Below are positions 18,102-26,275 of a DNA stretch of 64,000 nucleotides, one piece after another; position 1 is the stretch's first letter; each line of letters starts with the position of its first letter. The translations under genes were made by a program, and so were the position numbers. Origin of the DNA: Streptomyces sp. NBC_00576 (GTDB taxonomy: Bacteria; Actinomycetota; Actinomycetes; Streptomycetales; Streptomycetaceae). The stretch spans positions 7,998,001-8,062,000 of the forward strand of contig NZ_CP107780.1 of NCBI RefSeq assembly GCF_036345175.1. Direction: 5' to 3'. Below the pieces are notes generated by a model, which made no database searches, was not told the DNA's origin, and was given only the letters and a program-made list of their open reading frames with translations.

Positions 18102-19181
18102 TCAGGGCTGTGGTGCGGAGTCCCCGGTGGCGGTCACGGCGAGGTCGGCGTCCTGCTGAGCCTGCGCTGACTGCGGCTCTGTCGTCTCCGACTCCAGCCG
18201 TTCCCGCGTCGTCCGGTCGTACACGCCCGGCTCCTCCGCGTTGATGCCGCGCGTCGTCTGGTAGGTGGTCACCGCGTTCACGACGTTGTCGTCGTAGACG
18301 CCGTCCATGTCGTTGAGGTAGAGGCCCAACTGGTTCAGCCGCAGCTGGAGTTCGAGGACCTCGTCGCCGTGGTCGCCGAGCCGCAGGACCGGGGCGGTCT
18401 CCTTGTCGTCGTCGCCACCGGGGGCCGGGGTGACCGTGCCGGTTGCCTGGGCGGTCGTCGGTGCCTGGGTCGGGGTGGCCGACCTGGACGCGGTCGGAGA
18501 CGGGGCCGTCCGGGTCGGCGAGGGGGTCGGGCTCGCGCTGCGGGACGGGGTGGGGGTGGGCGAGGGCGACTTGGACGGCGTAGGACTGGCGGACGGAGCC
18601 GTGGACGCCGAGCTGGGCGTCGTCGCCGCCGGGACGCTCTCCCGTACCTCCTGCGCGGCCGTGTTGTTCCGGTCCGGTTTGTCGTAGGTGAACATCCCGC
18701 CGGCCAGTCCGCCCGCCGCCAGAATGACGACGACGGCTCCGGCGGCGCCGAGGAGAAGGACCCGGGGGCGGCGGAGCGACCCGCTGGGCGGCTCGTCCTC
18801 GGTGGAAAAGGCGGGAGCGGGGTCAGGGGGCTGCGGTACGGCGGGTATCGCCGCGGTGGCCGCCTCGTCCGGCCGGCCGGGCTCCCGGACCGTCGGCATC
18901 GGCATCGTGACCTCGGCCGCCGGGTCGGTGGCCAGGTGCTCAGGAAACGGGGGTGACGTGGGCGACGAGGGTGACGTGGGTGACGGCCCTGGTGTTTCCG
19001 GTGTCAGTTCCACGTACGGGCGTATGCGCAGGGGGTCGAAGTCCTCCGCCGCCGCTGCCTCCGCCGTGCGGTTCTCGATGTGGGCGTCGGCCGCGCGTTC
19101 GGCGCAGGCGCAGGAGGGCGTGTTGTCGGCTCCCCGGGGCGTGCCGCACTCCGGACACACATGCCCCTTCGGATCGTTCAC
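18102..19181 (-). CDS. membrane protein with N-terminal zinc-ribbon-like Cys cluster and peptidoglycan-binding domain
   Basis: The 359-residue protein starts with a Cys-rich segment (CPECG at 9-13, CAC at 24-26) able to bind zinc. A Pro-rich cytoplasmic stretch, one transmembrane helix (about 140-163), a long Ser/Thr/Pro extracellular linker and a PG_binding_1 fold (about 264-328: RLGDHGDEVLELQLRLNQLGLY) follow. Topology places the Cys cluster inside the cell and the peptidoglycan-binding domain outside. GTG at 19181 is the start; GGAAGG lies 11 nt upstream. A link between wall state and a cytoplasmic partner is inference. Confidence 0.8.
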   Translation of the reverse strand: MNDPKGHVCPECGTPRGADNTPSCACAERAADAHIENRTAEAAAAEDFDPLRIRPYVELTPETPGPSPTSPSSPTSPPFPEHLATDPAAEVTMPMPTVREPGRPDEAATAAIPAVPQPPDPAPAFSTEDEPPSGSLRRPRVLLLGAAGAVVVILAAGGLAGGMFTYDKPDRNNTAAQEVRESVPAATTPSSASTAPSASPTPSKSPSPTPTPSRSASPTPSPTRTAPSPTASRSATPTQAPTTAQATGTVTPAPGGDDDKETAPVLRLGDHGDEVLELQLRLNQLGLYLNDMDGVYDDNVVNAVTTYQTTRGINAEEPGVYDRTTRERLESETTEPQSAQAQQDADLAVTATGDSAPQP

Positions 19182-19366
19182 TGCGCGTCGGTTCCTTCCC
19201 CGTACGAACCCCCGTACGAATCTCCGAGGTTATCCAAAGCCTCTTCACACCTTCTCCCGGAAGCCCCCGGAATCCGGGGTTCCGTCGAATCTCGTGGGGA
19301 TTCGACAGGCCATAACCGGTCACACCGACCACGATGGGGGTGTCACAAGAGTCACAGGAGGTCTTC

Positions 19367-21436
19367 ATGGCCGGGGAAATGGCCGGGGAAGCACGTGGTG
19401 GGACGGGGGACGTGGCGGACGCGCGGCCGGCGACTCCGGGGCCCGAACACGTGCCCGGGAACGTGCTCGTCTCCATCGGCGCCCTGTTGCTCGGCATGCT
19501 GCTCGCCGCCCTCGACCAGACCATCGTGTCGACCGCGCTGCCGACCATCGTCAGCGATCTCGGCGGAATGGATCACCTGTCGTGGGTGGTCACCGCCTAT
19601 CTGCTGGCGTCGACCGCCGCGACGCCCCTCTGGGGCAAACTCGGCGACCAGTACGGCCGGAAGCGGTTGTTCCAGGCCGCGATCGTGATCTTCCTGATCG
19701 GCTCCGCGCTGTGCGGTATGGCGCAGAACATGCCCCAGCTCATCGGTTTCCGGGCGTTGCAGGGGCTCGGTGGCGGCGGGCTGATGGTGCTGTCGATGGC
19801 GATCGTGGGGGATCTGGTCCCACCGCGTGAACGAGGCCGCTACCAGGGCCTGTTCGGTGCCGTCTTCGGTGCGACCAGTGTGCTCGGCCCGCTGCTCGGC
19901 GGGCTCTTCACCGAACACCTCAGCTGGCGCTGGGTGTTCTACGTCAACCTCCCCGTCGGCGCCGTCGCCCTCGCGGTCATCGCGACGGTCCTGCACATCC
20001 CGCGCCGGTCCGCACGGCATGTCATCGACTACCTGGGCACCTTCCTCATCGCCTCCGTCGCCACCTGCCTGATCCTCGTCACCTCCCTCGGCGACGGCTG
20101 GGGCTGGGGCTCGGCGCGGATCGTCGGCCTGGCGCTGCTGGGAGTGGTGCTGGCCGTCGGCTTCGTCCTCGTCGAGCGGCGGGCGGCCGAACCCGTCCTC
20201 CCGCTCAAGCTGTTCCGGCTGCGCACCTTCACCCTCACCGCCGTCATCAGCTTCATCGTCGGCTTCGCCATGTTCGGCGCGATGACCTATCTGCCGACGT
20301 TCCTCCAGGTCGTCCAGGGCGTCTCGCCCACCATGTCCGGCGTGCACATGCTGCCGATGGTGTTCGGTCTGCTCCTCGCCTCCACCGTCTCCGGGCAGAT
20401 CGTCAGCCGCACGGGCCGCTGGAAGGTGTTCCCCATCGCGGGCACCGGCGTCACCGCCCTCGGCCTCCTCCTGCTCCACCGGCTCGACGAGCACAGCTCC
20501 ACCGGCGAGATGAGCGCCTACTTCCTCGTCTTCGGCGTGGGCCTCGGCCTGGTCATGCAGGTCCTGGTGCTGATCGTGCAGAACGCGGTCTCGTACGAGG
20601 ATCTGGGCGTCGCCACCTCCGGCGCCACCTTCTTCCGCTCCATCGGCGCCTCCTTCGGCGTGGCCGTCTTCGGTACGGTCTTCGCCGGCCGCCTCGGCGA
20701 CAAACTCACGGACGCCTTCCGGGGCGCACAACTGCCCGCCGGAGTGTCGGCGGACGCGCTGGAGTCCGACCCGCGCGGCATCGCGGCCCTCCCGTCGGCG
20801 CTGCGCCCGGCCGCCCTGCACGCCTACGCGTCCGCGATCACCGATGTCTTCCTGTACGCCGCTCCGGTCGCCGTTCTCGGCTTCGTCCTCGCCTGGTTCC
20901 TGCGCGAGGACAAGCTGCGCGGCTCGGTGACCGCGCCCGACATCACGGAGACCCTCGCCAGCAACCCGGTCCAGCGGTCGTCCTACGACGAGGTGTGCCG
21001 CGCGCTGTCCGTGCTCGGCACCCGCGAGGGGCGCCGCGAGATCTACCGGACGATCACCGCACGGGCCGGCCTCGACCTGTACCCGGCGGCGAGCTGGCTG
21101 CTGCTGCGCATCCGGCGGTACGGCTGGGCGGAGCCCGCGGTGCTGGCCGAGCGCAGCCTCGTACCGCTGACCGTGATCATCGAGGCCGCCCGGCAGGTCG
21201 AGGAACGCCGGCTCGCCGTACGCGAGGGCCTCGACATGACCCTCACCGACGAGGGCCACGAGGCCGCCGAACGGCTGGCGCGGGCCCGCGAGGAGTCACT
21301 GTCCGAGCTGCTGGGCGACTGGTGGGGCCCCGACCGCCCCACCGACCTGGTCCAGCTGGTGAAACTCCTGAACGAGGAACTGTGCGGCTCGGACGCGGAG
21401 CAGCCGCACAACGGCTCGGCGAACAGGCTCAGTTGA
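19367..21436 (+). CDS. DHA2-type MFS multidrug transporter with C-terminal winged-helix-like tail
   Basis: The 689-residue protein has 14 hydrophobic helices and the MFS motif A LGDQYGRKR. DHA2 family features include LDQTIVSTALPTI and GGLFTEHLSWRWVFYVNLP. After the last helix there is a cytoplasmic tail of about 160 residues that resembles a MarR-type winged helix (AASWLLLRIRRYGWAEPAVLAE ... LTDEGHEAAERL). The transporter should export drugs or natural products using proton motive force. ATG 19367 has a perfect AGGAGG five bases upstream. It overlaps the convergent GNAT gene by 8 bp. Confidence 0.88.
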   Translation: MAGEMAGEARGGTGDVADARPATPGPEHVPGNVLVSIGALLLGMLLAALDQTIVSTALPTIVSDLGGMDHLSWVVTAYLLASTAATPLWGKLGDQYGRKRLFQAAIVIFLIGSALCGMAQNMPQLIGFRALQGLGGGGLMVLSMAIVGDLVPPRERGRYQGLFGAVFGATSVLGPLLGGLFTEHLSWRWVFYVNLPVGAVALAVIATVLHIPRRSARHVIDYLGTFLIASVATCLILVTSLGDGWGWGSARIVGLALLGVVLAVGFVLVERRAAEPVLPLKLFRLRTFTLTAVISFIVGFAMFGAMTYLPTFLQVVQGVSPTMSGVHMLPMVFGLLLASTVSGQIVSRTGRWKVFPIAGTGVTALGLLLLHRLDEHSSTGEMSAYFLVFGVGLGLVMQVLVLIVQNAVSYEDLGVATSGATFFRSIGASFGVAVFGTVFAGRLGDKLTDAFRGAQLPAGVSADALESDPRGIAALPSALRPAALHAYASAITDVFLYAAPVAVLGFVLAWFLREDKLRGSVTAPDITETLASNPVQRSSYDEVCRALSVLGTREGRREIYRTITARAGLDLYPAASWLLLRIRRYGWAEPAVLAERSLVPLTVIIEAARQVEERRLAVREGLDMTLTDEGHEAAERLARAREESLSELLGDWWGPDRPTDLVQLVKLLNEELCGSDAEQPHNGSANRLS

Positions 21437-21956
21437 CGCGCTCCGGCCTCTCCTGGCCGTCCAGGCTCTTGCGGAACCAGTGCTCGGCGTACGTGTCGTC
21501 GTTGTGGGGCTCGGTCTCCGTGTAGCCCAGGCGCGCGTACAGGGCGCGTGCCTCGATCAGATCGGAGCGGGTGTCGAGGACCAGGTGCCGGGCGCCGAGG
21601 GTCCGTGCCGCGTCCTCCGCCGCGGTCACCAGGAGCGTGGCGCCGCCCTTGCCGCGCATCCCCTCGTACAGGAAGACGCGGGTCAGTTCGCCGGTCGTGG
21701 CGTCGAGGAGCCGTACGCCCGCACTGCCGGCCGGCTCACCGTCGTACCGGGCGACGAGCAACTGCCCGTCAGGCGGCGCCAGTTCGGCACCCGAGTCGGC
21801 CGCGACGCCGCGCTCCAGCTCGCCGGGCTCCGTGCGGTGGCCCTGGTGCAGGACGTACCAGCGGTCGCTGACCTCCGTGTAGTACGCCCGCCAGAGCGCG
21901 GCGGCGACAGGGGAGTCGAAGGGCTCCGGGGCGATGGTCCAGGTCATGACCCGCAT
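21429..21956 (-). CDS. GNAT family N-acetyltransferase
   Basis: The protein (175 residues from ATG 21956) has the GNAT core: VFLYEGMRGKGGATLLV supplies the acetyl-CoA pyrophosphate loop (R-x-x-G-x-G/A), followed by LVLDTRSDLIEARALYARLGYTE. The acceptor is unknown. ATG at 21947 is an alternative start; neither has a clear ribosome site. The 3' end overlaps the DHA2 transporter gene tail to tail. Confidence 0.85.
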   Translation of the reverse strand: MRVMTWTIAPEPFDSPVAAALWRAYYTEVSDRWYVLHQGHRTEPGELERGVAADSGAELAPPDGQLLVARYDGEPAGSAGVRLLDATTGELTRVFLYEGMRGKGGATLLVTAAEDAARTLGARHLVLDTRSDLIEARALYARLGYTETEPHNDDTYAEHWFRKSLDGQERPERVN

Positions 21957-22131
21957 TCTCGGGAGCCGCCCCACCTGGTGCGCAACCGAATATGCGCCAC
22001 CGGTGAGACCTGCGAGTCCAGCCCCGGGCTGTTTGGGGAGCGACTTCGGGGCAACCCGCTGCCTTAACCGGCCTGTTCGGACTGTCGGTCTGGTCGGTCG
22101 AGAAGTCGGTCGAGAAATCCGGAAGGCATTC

Positions 22132-22734
22132 ATGTCCACAGGAGTGCTCATCGTTCTGATCGTGATCGTTGTCGTCGCGGCCGTCGTCATCGGCGCGCTC
22201 GCCCTGAACCGGCGGGCCGCCGGCCCACACGGCCCACGGAACCTCAAACGGCGCTTCGGACCCGAGTACGAGCGGGTCGTCTCCCGGCACGACGGAGACA
22301 CCAAGGCCGCCGACCAGGAACTCACCGAGCGCGTCCAACGCCACGGCGACCTGCGGGAACGGCCGCTGGAGCCCGCCGAGCGCGAACAGTTCGCGGCCCG
22401 CTGGGCGGCCGCCCAGGAACACTTCGTCGAGTCGCCGCAACAGGCGGTCGCCGATGCCGACCTGCTCCTTGCCGAGCTGGCCGGCGCCCGTGGCTTCCCC
22501 GACGGCGGCCAGTACGAGGAACAGTTCGCCGCGCTCTCGGTGCACCACGCCCACCATGTGCACGGCTACCGGCGCGTGCACCACGCGGCCCACGAGGAGC
22601 GGGCCGACACGGAGGAGATGCGCACGGCGATGATCGAGGCCCGCGCCTTCTTCGACGAGTTGGTCGGCGAGAGGGAGCGGCCCCGGCCGAAGTCGAAGTC
22701 ACGACTCAACAAGCTTCAGCTGAAGGGGAGTTGA
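22132..22734 (+). CDS. single-pass membrane protein with a small helical domain, function unknown
   Basis: The 200-residue protein has one N-terminal membrane anchor (residues about 4-26, Ile/Val rich). A charged helical domain follows, containing QEHFVESPQQAVADADLLLAEL, then a His-rich segment HHAHHVHGYRRVHHAAHEE and a basic tail. The helical core resembles that of the next gene. GGAAGG precedes ATG 22132. The stop codon lies six bases before the next start, so translation is probably coupled. His-rich stretches can bind metal, but this is speculation. Confidence 0.8.
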   Translation: MSTGVLIVLIVIVVVAAVVIGALALNRRAAGPHGPRNLKRRFGPEYERVVSRHDGDTKAADQELTERVQRHGDLRERPLEPAEREQFAARWAAAQEHFVESPQQAVADADLLLAELAGARGFPDGGQYEEQFAALSVHHAHHVHGYRRVHHAAHEERADTEEMRTAMIEARAFFDELVGERERPRPKSKSRLNKLQLKGS

Positions 22735-22739
22735 CCCAC

Positions 22740-23258
22740 ATGACGGACATCGGGAACCGGGACGGAAAGAGTCCGTACACCACCCAGAAACCGGATCCGG
22801 ACCGGACGCCGGTCACGGAGAGGGCAAGCAGCGACAGGCCGGTCACCGAGAAGGTGGTCACCGAGAAGGTGGGCAGCGAGCGGCCCGAAGGCAGGAAGCC
22901 GGCCGGTACTCCCGCCGTCCCGCCGCCCTCGTCCGCCGCACCGGCCCCCGTCCGTGCCCACGAGGCCGGCGCGTCCCACGGGCTCGCGCTGCTCCCGCAG
23001 GACGAGCGGGACAAGCTGACGCTGCGGCTCCAGCACGCCGTCACCGGGTTCGTGGACGGTCCCCAGGAGTCCGTCGAGGAGGCCGACCGCGTCCTGGAGG
23101 AGGTCACCGAACGCTTCACGGAGGCGGTGGCACACAGCCGTCGTACCGTACGCGCGACCCTGCAGTCCTCCGATGGCGCCGACTCCGGTGACACCGAGCG
23201 ACTCCGGCTCGCCCTGCGGGACTACCGCGCACTGGCAGAACGGCTGCTCCACAGCTGA
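22740..23258 (+). CDS. small hydrophilic protein with helical domain shared with its neighbour
   Basis: The 172-residue protein has a disordered N-terminal half with repeated Glu-Lys-Val and Thr-Glu segments. A C-terminal helical domain contains VTGFVDGPQESVEEADRVLEE, clearly related to the FVESPQQAVADAD block of the preceding protein. ATG 22740 lies 9 bp after GGGGAG; TTG 22731 is an alternative that overlaps the previous stop. The two genes form a tight operon. No enzyme motif is visible. Confidence 0.8.
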   Translation: MTDIGNRDGKSPYTTQKPDPDRTPVTERASSDRPVTEKVVTEKVGSERPEGRKPAGTPAVPPPSSAAPAPVRAHEAGASHGLALLPQDERDKLTLRLQHAVTGFVDGPQESVEEADRVLEEVTERFTEAVAHSRRTVRATLQSSDGADSGDTERLRLALRDYRALAERLLHS

Positions 23259-23292
23259 GGCACCTGAGGCACCTGAGGCACCTGGGGCACCC
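23257..23292. repeat. four 9-bp tandem repeats overlapping a stop codon
   Basis: GAGGCACCT is repeated at 23257, 23266 and 23275, with a fourth variant copy GGGGCACCC at 23284. The array begins inside the TGA stop codon of the preceding gene, so a shift in its length could not alter the protein. Confidence 0.85.
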
Positions 23293-23324
23293 GCACCGCC
23301 TGTCTGCTCCTGCTGCCGCTCCGC

Positions 23325-23747
23325 TTACTCAACCTGCCCGGCCCGACCCGCCCGCGCCTCCCGCCATTCCCGTACGACCTCGTCGACGTCGTACGGCTTG
23401 AGGCCCAGCGGGGGGCCGGGCGGCGGCTTGAACATCATGTCGCGGATCTTGACGTTGATCTCCGTGACGATCCGGCGGACCGCCCCCTCGGAGGGGGCCT
23501 TCTGCGCTGCCGCCAGCGCGTCCTCCGCCTCCTTGCGCAGGGCCAGTGTCGGCGGCAGGACCGACAGCCCCTCGCGGGCCATTTTCTGCTTGATCCACCA
23601 CAGTTCGTCGTACGACGTGGCGCCCCCGTCGGGCAGCGGCTTGCCGGCACCGGGAAGCTCGGCGAACTCGCCGCGCGCCTCCGCCTCGCGGATCTGTTTG
23701 TCGACCCAGGACTCGAAACTCACACCGGGTGGTTTGCGTTCGGTCAT
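23325..23747 (-). CDS. DUF1992 (DnaJ-homologue-like) protein
   Basis: The 140-residue protein carries the DUF1992 signature: VDKQIREAEARGEFAELPG, GKPLP, DELWWIKQKM and a C-terminal helix after IVTEINVKIRDM. The family is related in eukaryotes to DNAJC28; the bacterial role is unknown. ATG 23747 has no ribosome site, but CACAAT (a -10-like element) ends 6 nt upstream at 23754-23759, so the message may be leaderless. It converges on the operon ending at 23258. Confidence 0.85.
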   Translation of the reverse strand: MTERKPPGVSFESWVDKQIREAEARGEFAELPGAGKPLPDGGATSYDELWWIKQKMAREGLSVLPPTLALRKEAEDALAAAQKAPSEGAVRRIVTEINVKIRDMMFKPPPGPPLGLKPYDVDEVVREWREARAGRAGQVE

Positions 23748-23902
23748 GTGTCCATTGTGCCGGACCTCGCCCACCCCGACGATTGGGCGATTTATCATGC
23801 GGCGGCGTACGGCAACATGGCTGCCGTACAGGGACTGTTCAGCAACGACTGTTCCGTGAGGACCGGTCGGGTCACTCCGGTGACCGTTCAGAAGGAGCGC
23901 AC

Positions 23903-24295
23903 GTGCTCGAACTCACCATGGCTACCGTCTCCGGGACGGAAGCCGGCGCCACGGCCGGCATGCTCATGGCCGAGGCGCCCAGCGAACCGGGGGCCATCAT
24001 GCGGGTGGGCCGGGACAAGGCAGTGTGCCGTCTCGTGACCCCCGACGACTGGCTGTTCGTCTCACGGGTCCACCTGGAGTTCCTGTGCGGCCCCGACAAC
24101 ACCTGGCATCTCTCCTGGCTGCAGGGCTCCCAGCCCGACCCGTCCTCCGAAGTCCGGCTGGTGGTCGGCGAGTACGCCCAGACCGTGCCGTACGGAGGGA
24201 GCGTGCCGTTGCCCCGGGGCGGTGCCGGAGAGATCATCGTCCAGGACCGCACCGGGCCGCGCAGCGTCAACGTGGGCTTCTACCACGAGGGTTGA
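23903..24295 (+). CDS. FHA-like domain protein
   Basis: The 130-residue protein contains MRVGRDKAVCRLVTPDDW, then VSRVHLEFLCGPDNTWHLSWL and a run of beta strands. Gly-Arg followed by Ser-Arg-x-His is the phosphothreonine-binding signature of forkhead-associated domains, so it may bind phosphoproteins made by Ser/Thr kinases; no kinase gene is adjacent. GTG 23903 is the start, with GAAGGAG seven bases upstream. It is a short, stand-alone domain. Confidence 0.7.
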   Translation: MLELTMATVSGTEAGATAGMLMAEAPSEPGAIMRVGRDKAVCRLVTPDDWLFVSRVHLEFLCGPDNTWHLSWLQGSQPDPSSEVRLVVGEYAQTVPYGGSVPLPRGGAGEIIVQDRTGPRSVNVGFYHEG

Positions 24296-24331
24296 GGGCG
24301 ACGGCCGGGGAGCAGGGGCTCGCCGGCCGGC

Positions 24332-25003
24332 TCAGGAGACGACCCTCGCCAGTGCGAAGCCGTCGTACCCCTTGCTGCCCACCGTCTGCACCGCCGTGCC
24401 GCTCAACCTCGGGTGGTCGGCGATGAGTTGGAGAGCGGTGCGGGTGCCCCGGATGCTCGGGTCGGTGGAGTTCGCATTGGAGACCGCGCCGCCGCGCACC
24501 ACGTTGTCCACGATGATCAGGCTGCCCGTGGTGGTCAGCCGGAGGGCCCACTCCACGTAGTGCGGGTTGTTGGCCTTGTCGGCGTCGATGAAGACCAGGT
24601 CGAACGGCGCGGGGTTCTCGTCGGCCAGCTTGGGCAGCGACTCCAGGGCGGGGCCCGTCCGCACCTCGGTGATGGTGTCGAGGCCGGCCCGGGCGAGGTT
24701 GCGGCGGGCGACGTCGGCGTGCTTCGCGTCGTACTCCAGGGTGATCAGCCGGCCGTCGGCCGGGAGCGCGCGGCCCAGCCAGATGGTGCTGTAGCCGCCG
24801 AGCGTGCCGATCTCCAGGATGCGGCGGGCGCCCTGGATCTGGGCCAGGAGCTGGAGGAGCTTGCCCTGGTTCGGGGCCACGTTGATGTGCGGCAGCCCCT
24901 CCGCGTCGCTGTCGCGCAGCGCCGCCTCCAGGGCGTCGTCGGCCGGGGCCAGGAGGGTGGTGAAGTAGTCGTCGACGTCTTCCCAGCGCTGGGACTCGCT
25001 CAT
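24332..25003 (-). CDS. SAM-dependent O-methyltransferase (catechol-OMT-like family 3)
   Basis: The 223-residue protein has the SAM site ILEIGTLGGYSTIWLGRAL, the acidic ribose contact LEYDAKHADVARRNL and the metal-binding region FDLVFIDADKANNPHYVEWAL, all features of cation-dependent family 3 O-methyltransferases. The acceptor is likely a catechol-like or caffeoyl-type hydroxyl, unproven. ATG 25003 has GGAAGG about 11 nt upstream. It lies 62 bp downstream of the phosphoesterase gene in the same direction. Confidence 0.87.
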   Translation of the reverse strand: MSESQRWEDVDDYFTTLLAPADDALEAALRDSDAEGLPHINVAPNQGKLLQLLAQIQGARRILEIGTLGGYSTIWLGRALPADGRLITLEYDAKHADVARRNLARAGLDTITEVRTGPALESLPKLADENPAPFDLVFIDADKANNPHYVEWALRLTTTGSLIIVDNVVRGGAVSNANSTDPSIRGTRTALQLIADHPRLSGTAVQTVGSKGYDGFALARVVS

Positions 25004-25065
25004 GAGAGCCGTACCTTCCGTTAGTGACCGGGGTGTGAGGTGCGGGGTGTGAGGGGTGTGCCGAG

Positions 25066-25947
25066 TTATTTGTAGCCCTCGCGGGCGATCACGTCGGTGA
25101 TCTGCGCCTCGTCGAGTTCGCTGACCGTCTCGCCGGCCCGGGGGTCGCGGGCATGCAGCGTGTGGAACAGCGGGCCGTGCGGCGACCCGAGGTCGATGAG
25201 TGTGGCGGAGGCCCCGCGCACCGCCCGTCCCGTGCCCGTCGGGCCGGTCAGGTCGATCCGGTTGAACACCCCCGGCGTCACCCACACCGGCACCGACTCC
25301 AGGTACCCCATGATCTGGAGGTGGAAGTGGCCGCACAGGATCAGCCGTACGTCGCTGCCGCGCACGGCGTCGGAAAGGTCCGCCGGATTCCCCAGACCCA
25401 GCGCCCGCTGGAGCGCGTTGTCGAGGGTGATCGGCGGATGGTGCAGGACGATGGTCGTGCCGTGCGGCGCCGGGGTGCGCAACAGCTCGCGCAGCCAGTC
25501 CAGTTGGGCGGCGCCGAGATATCCGTACACCTTGCCCGGCACGAGCGAGTCGAGCGTGACGATGCGATGCCCGTCGACCAGGCTCGATGCCGCCAATTCG
25601 CCGTCAGGGGAGGTGAGTCGGGAGTCGGCGCGGTCCCCGCCCGCCGGGTCCAGGTGCCCGCTGCCCAGCGCCTTCGCGAAGGCGCCGCGCTCGTCGTGGT
25701 TGCCGGTCGTGCAGAACACCGGGATGCCCCGCTCCCGGGCGAACGCACCCACGAGGTCCCGTACGACCGCGTACTCCTCGGGCGCCCCGCTGTCCGCGAG
25801 ATCCCCGCTGACGACGACGGCCGAGAGGCCCGCGAGATGACGTACGTCGGTGAGCATCCGGCGCAGCGACCCGGTGGTGTCGACGCCGTGGCGGTTGGGC
25901 GCGCCGGCGTGGTTGATGTGGGTGTCGGAGAGATGCAGGATCCGCAT
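25066..25947 (-). CDS. calcineurin-like metallophosphoesterase (CpdA/Icc type)
   Basis: The 293-residue protein has the five metal motifs in order: LSDTHIN near the start, VVSGDLAD, TTGNHDE, LHHPP and CGHFHLQ. This spacing matches class III cyclic nucleotide phosphodiesterases and related enzymes. The natural substrate may be cAMP or another phosphodiester. ATG 25947 opens directly with the first strand MRILHLSDTH. It probably forms an operon with the methyltransferase downstream. Confidence 0.87.
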   Translation of the reverse strand: MRILHLSDTHINHAGAPNRHGVDTTGSLRRMLTDVRHLAGLSAVVVSGDLADSGAPEEYAVVRDLVGAFARERGIPVFCTTGNHDERGAFAKALGSGHLDPAGGDRADSRLTSPDGELAASSLVDGHRIVTLDSLVPGKVYGYLGAAQLDWLRELLRTPAPHGTTIVLHHPPITLDNALQRALGLGNPADLSDAVRGSDVRLILCGHFHLQIMGYLESVPVWVTPGVFNRIDLTGPTGTGRAVRGASATLIDLGSPHGPLFHTLHARDPRAGETVSELDEAQITDVIAREGYK

Positions 25948-26275
25948 CCTGCCGACGCTACGCCGGGCCCGGACAGAGCATGGTCGTCTTCGGGCGGCCG
26001 ATGTCCGATCCAGCCTGGAACCGGCCGGTTTCCGTCCCTGTGCGGTCCGGCCGCGACCGAGGGAGGGGACCGGACCCCGGGCCGACTATCGTCGTCCGGA
26101 CAAAGGCTGGCAAAAGCCAGGCCAAAGGGCCGGAGTCCCTCAGGTGAAGAGGGGGTTGCGTGCGTCTTACACAGGAGGCGGTGCGATTCTCTGGGGAGTC
26201 GTACAGGATGAAACTCGTGGGGCAAATGGTACCCATGGGGTTTACAGGGCGAATGGGGCAGGAGGCCTACGAGGC

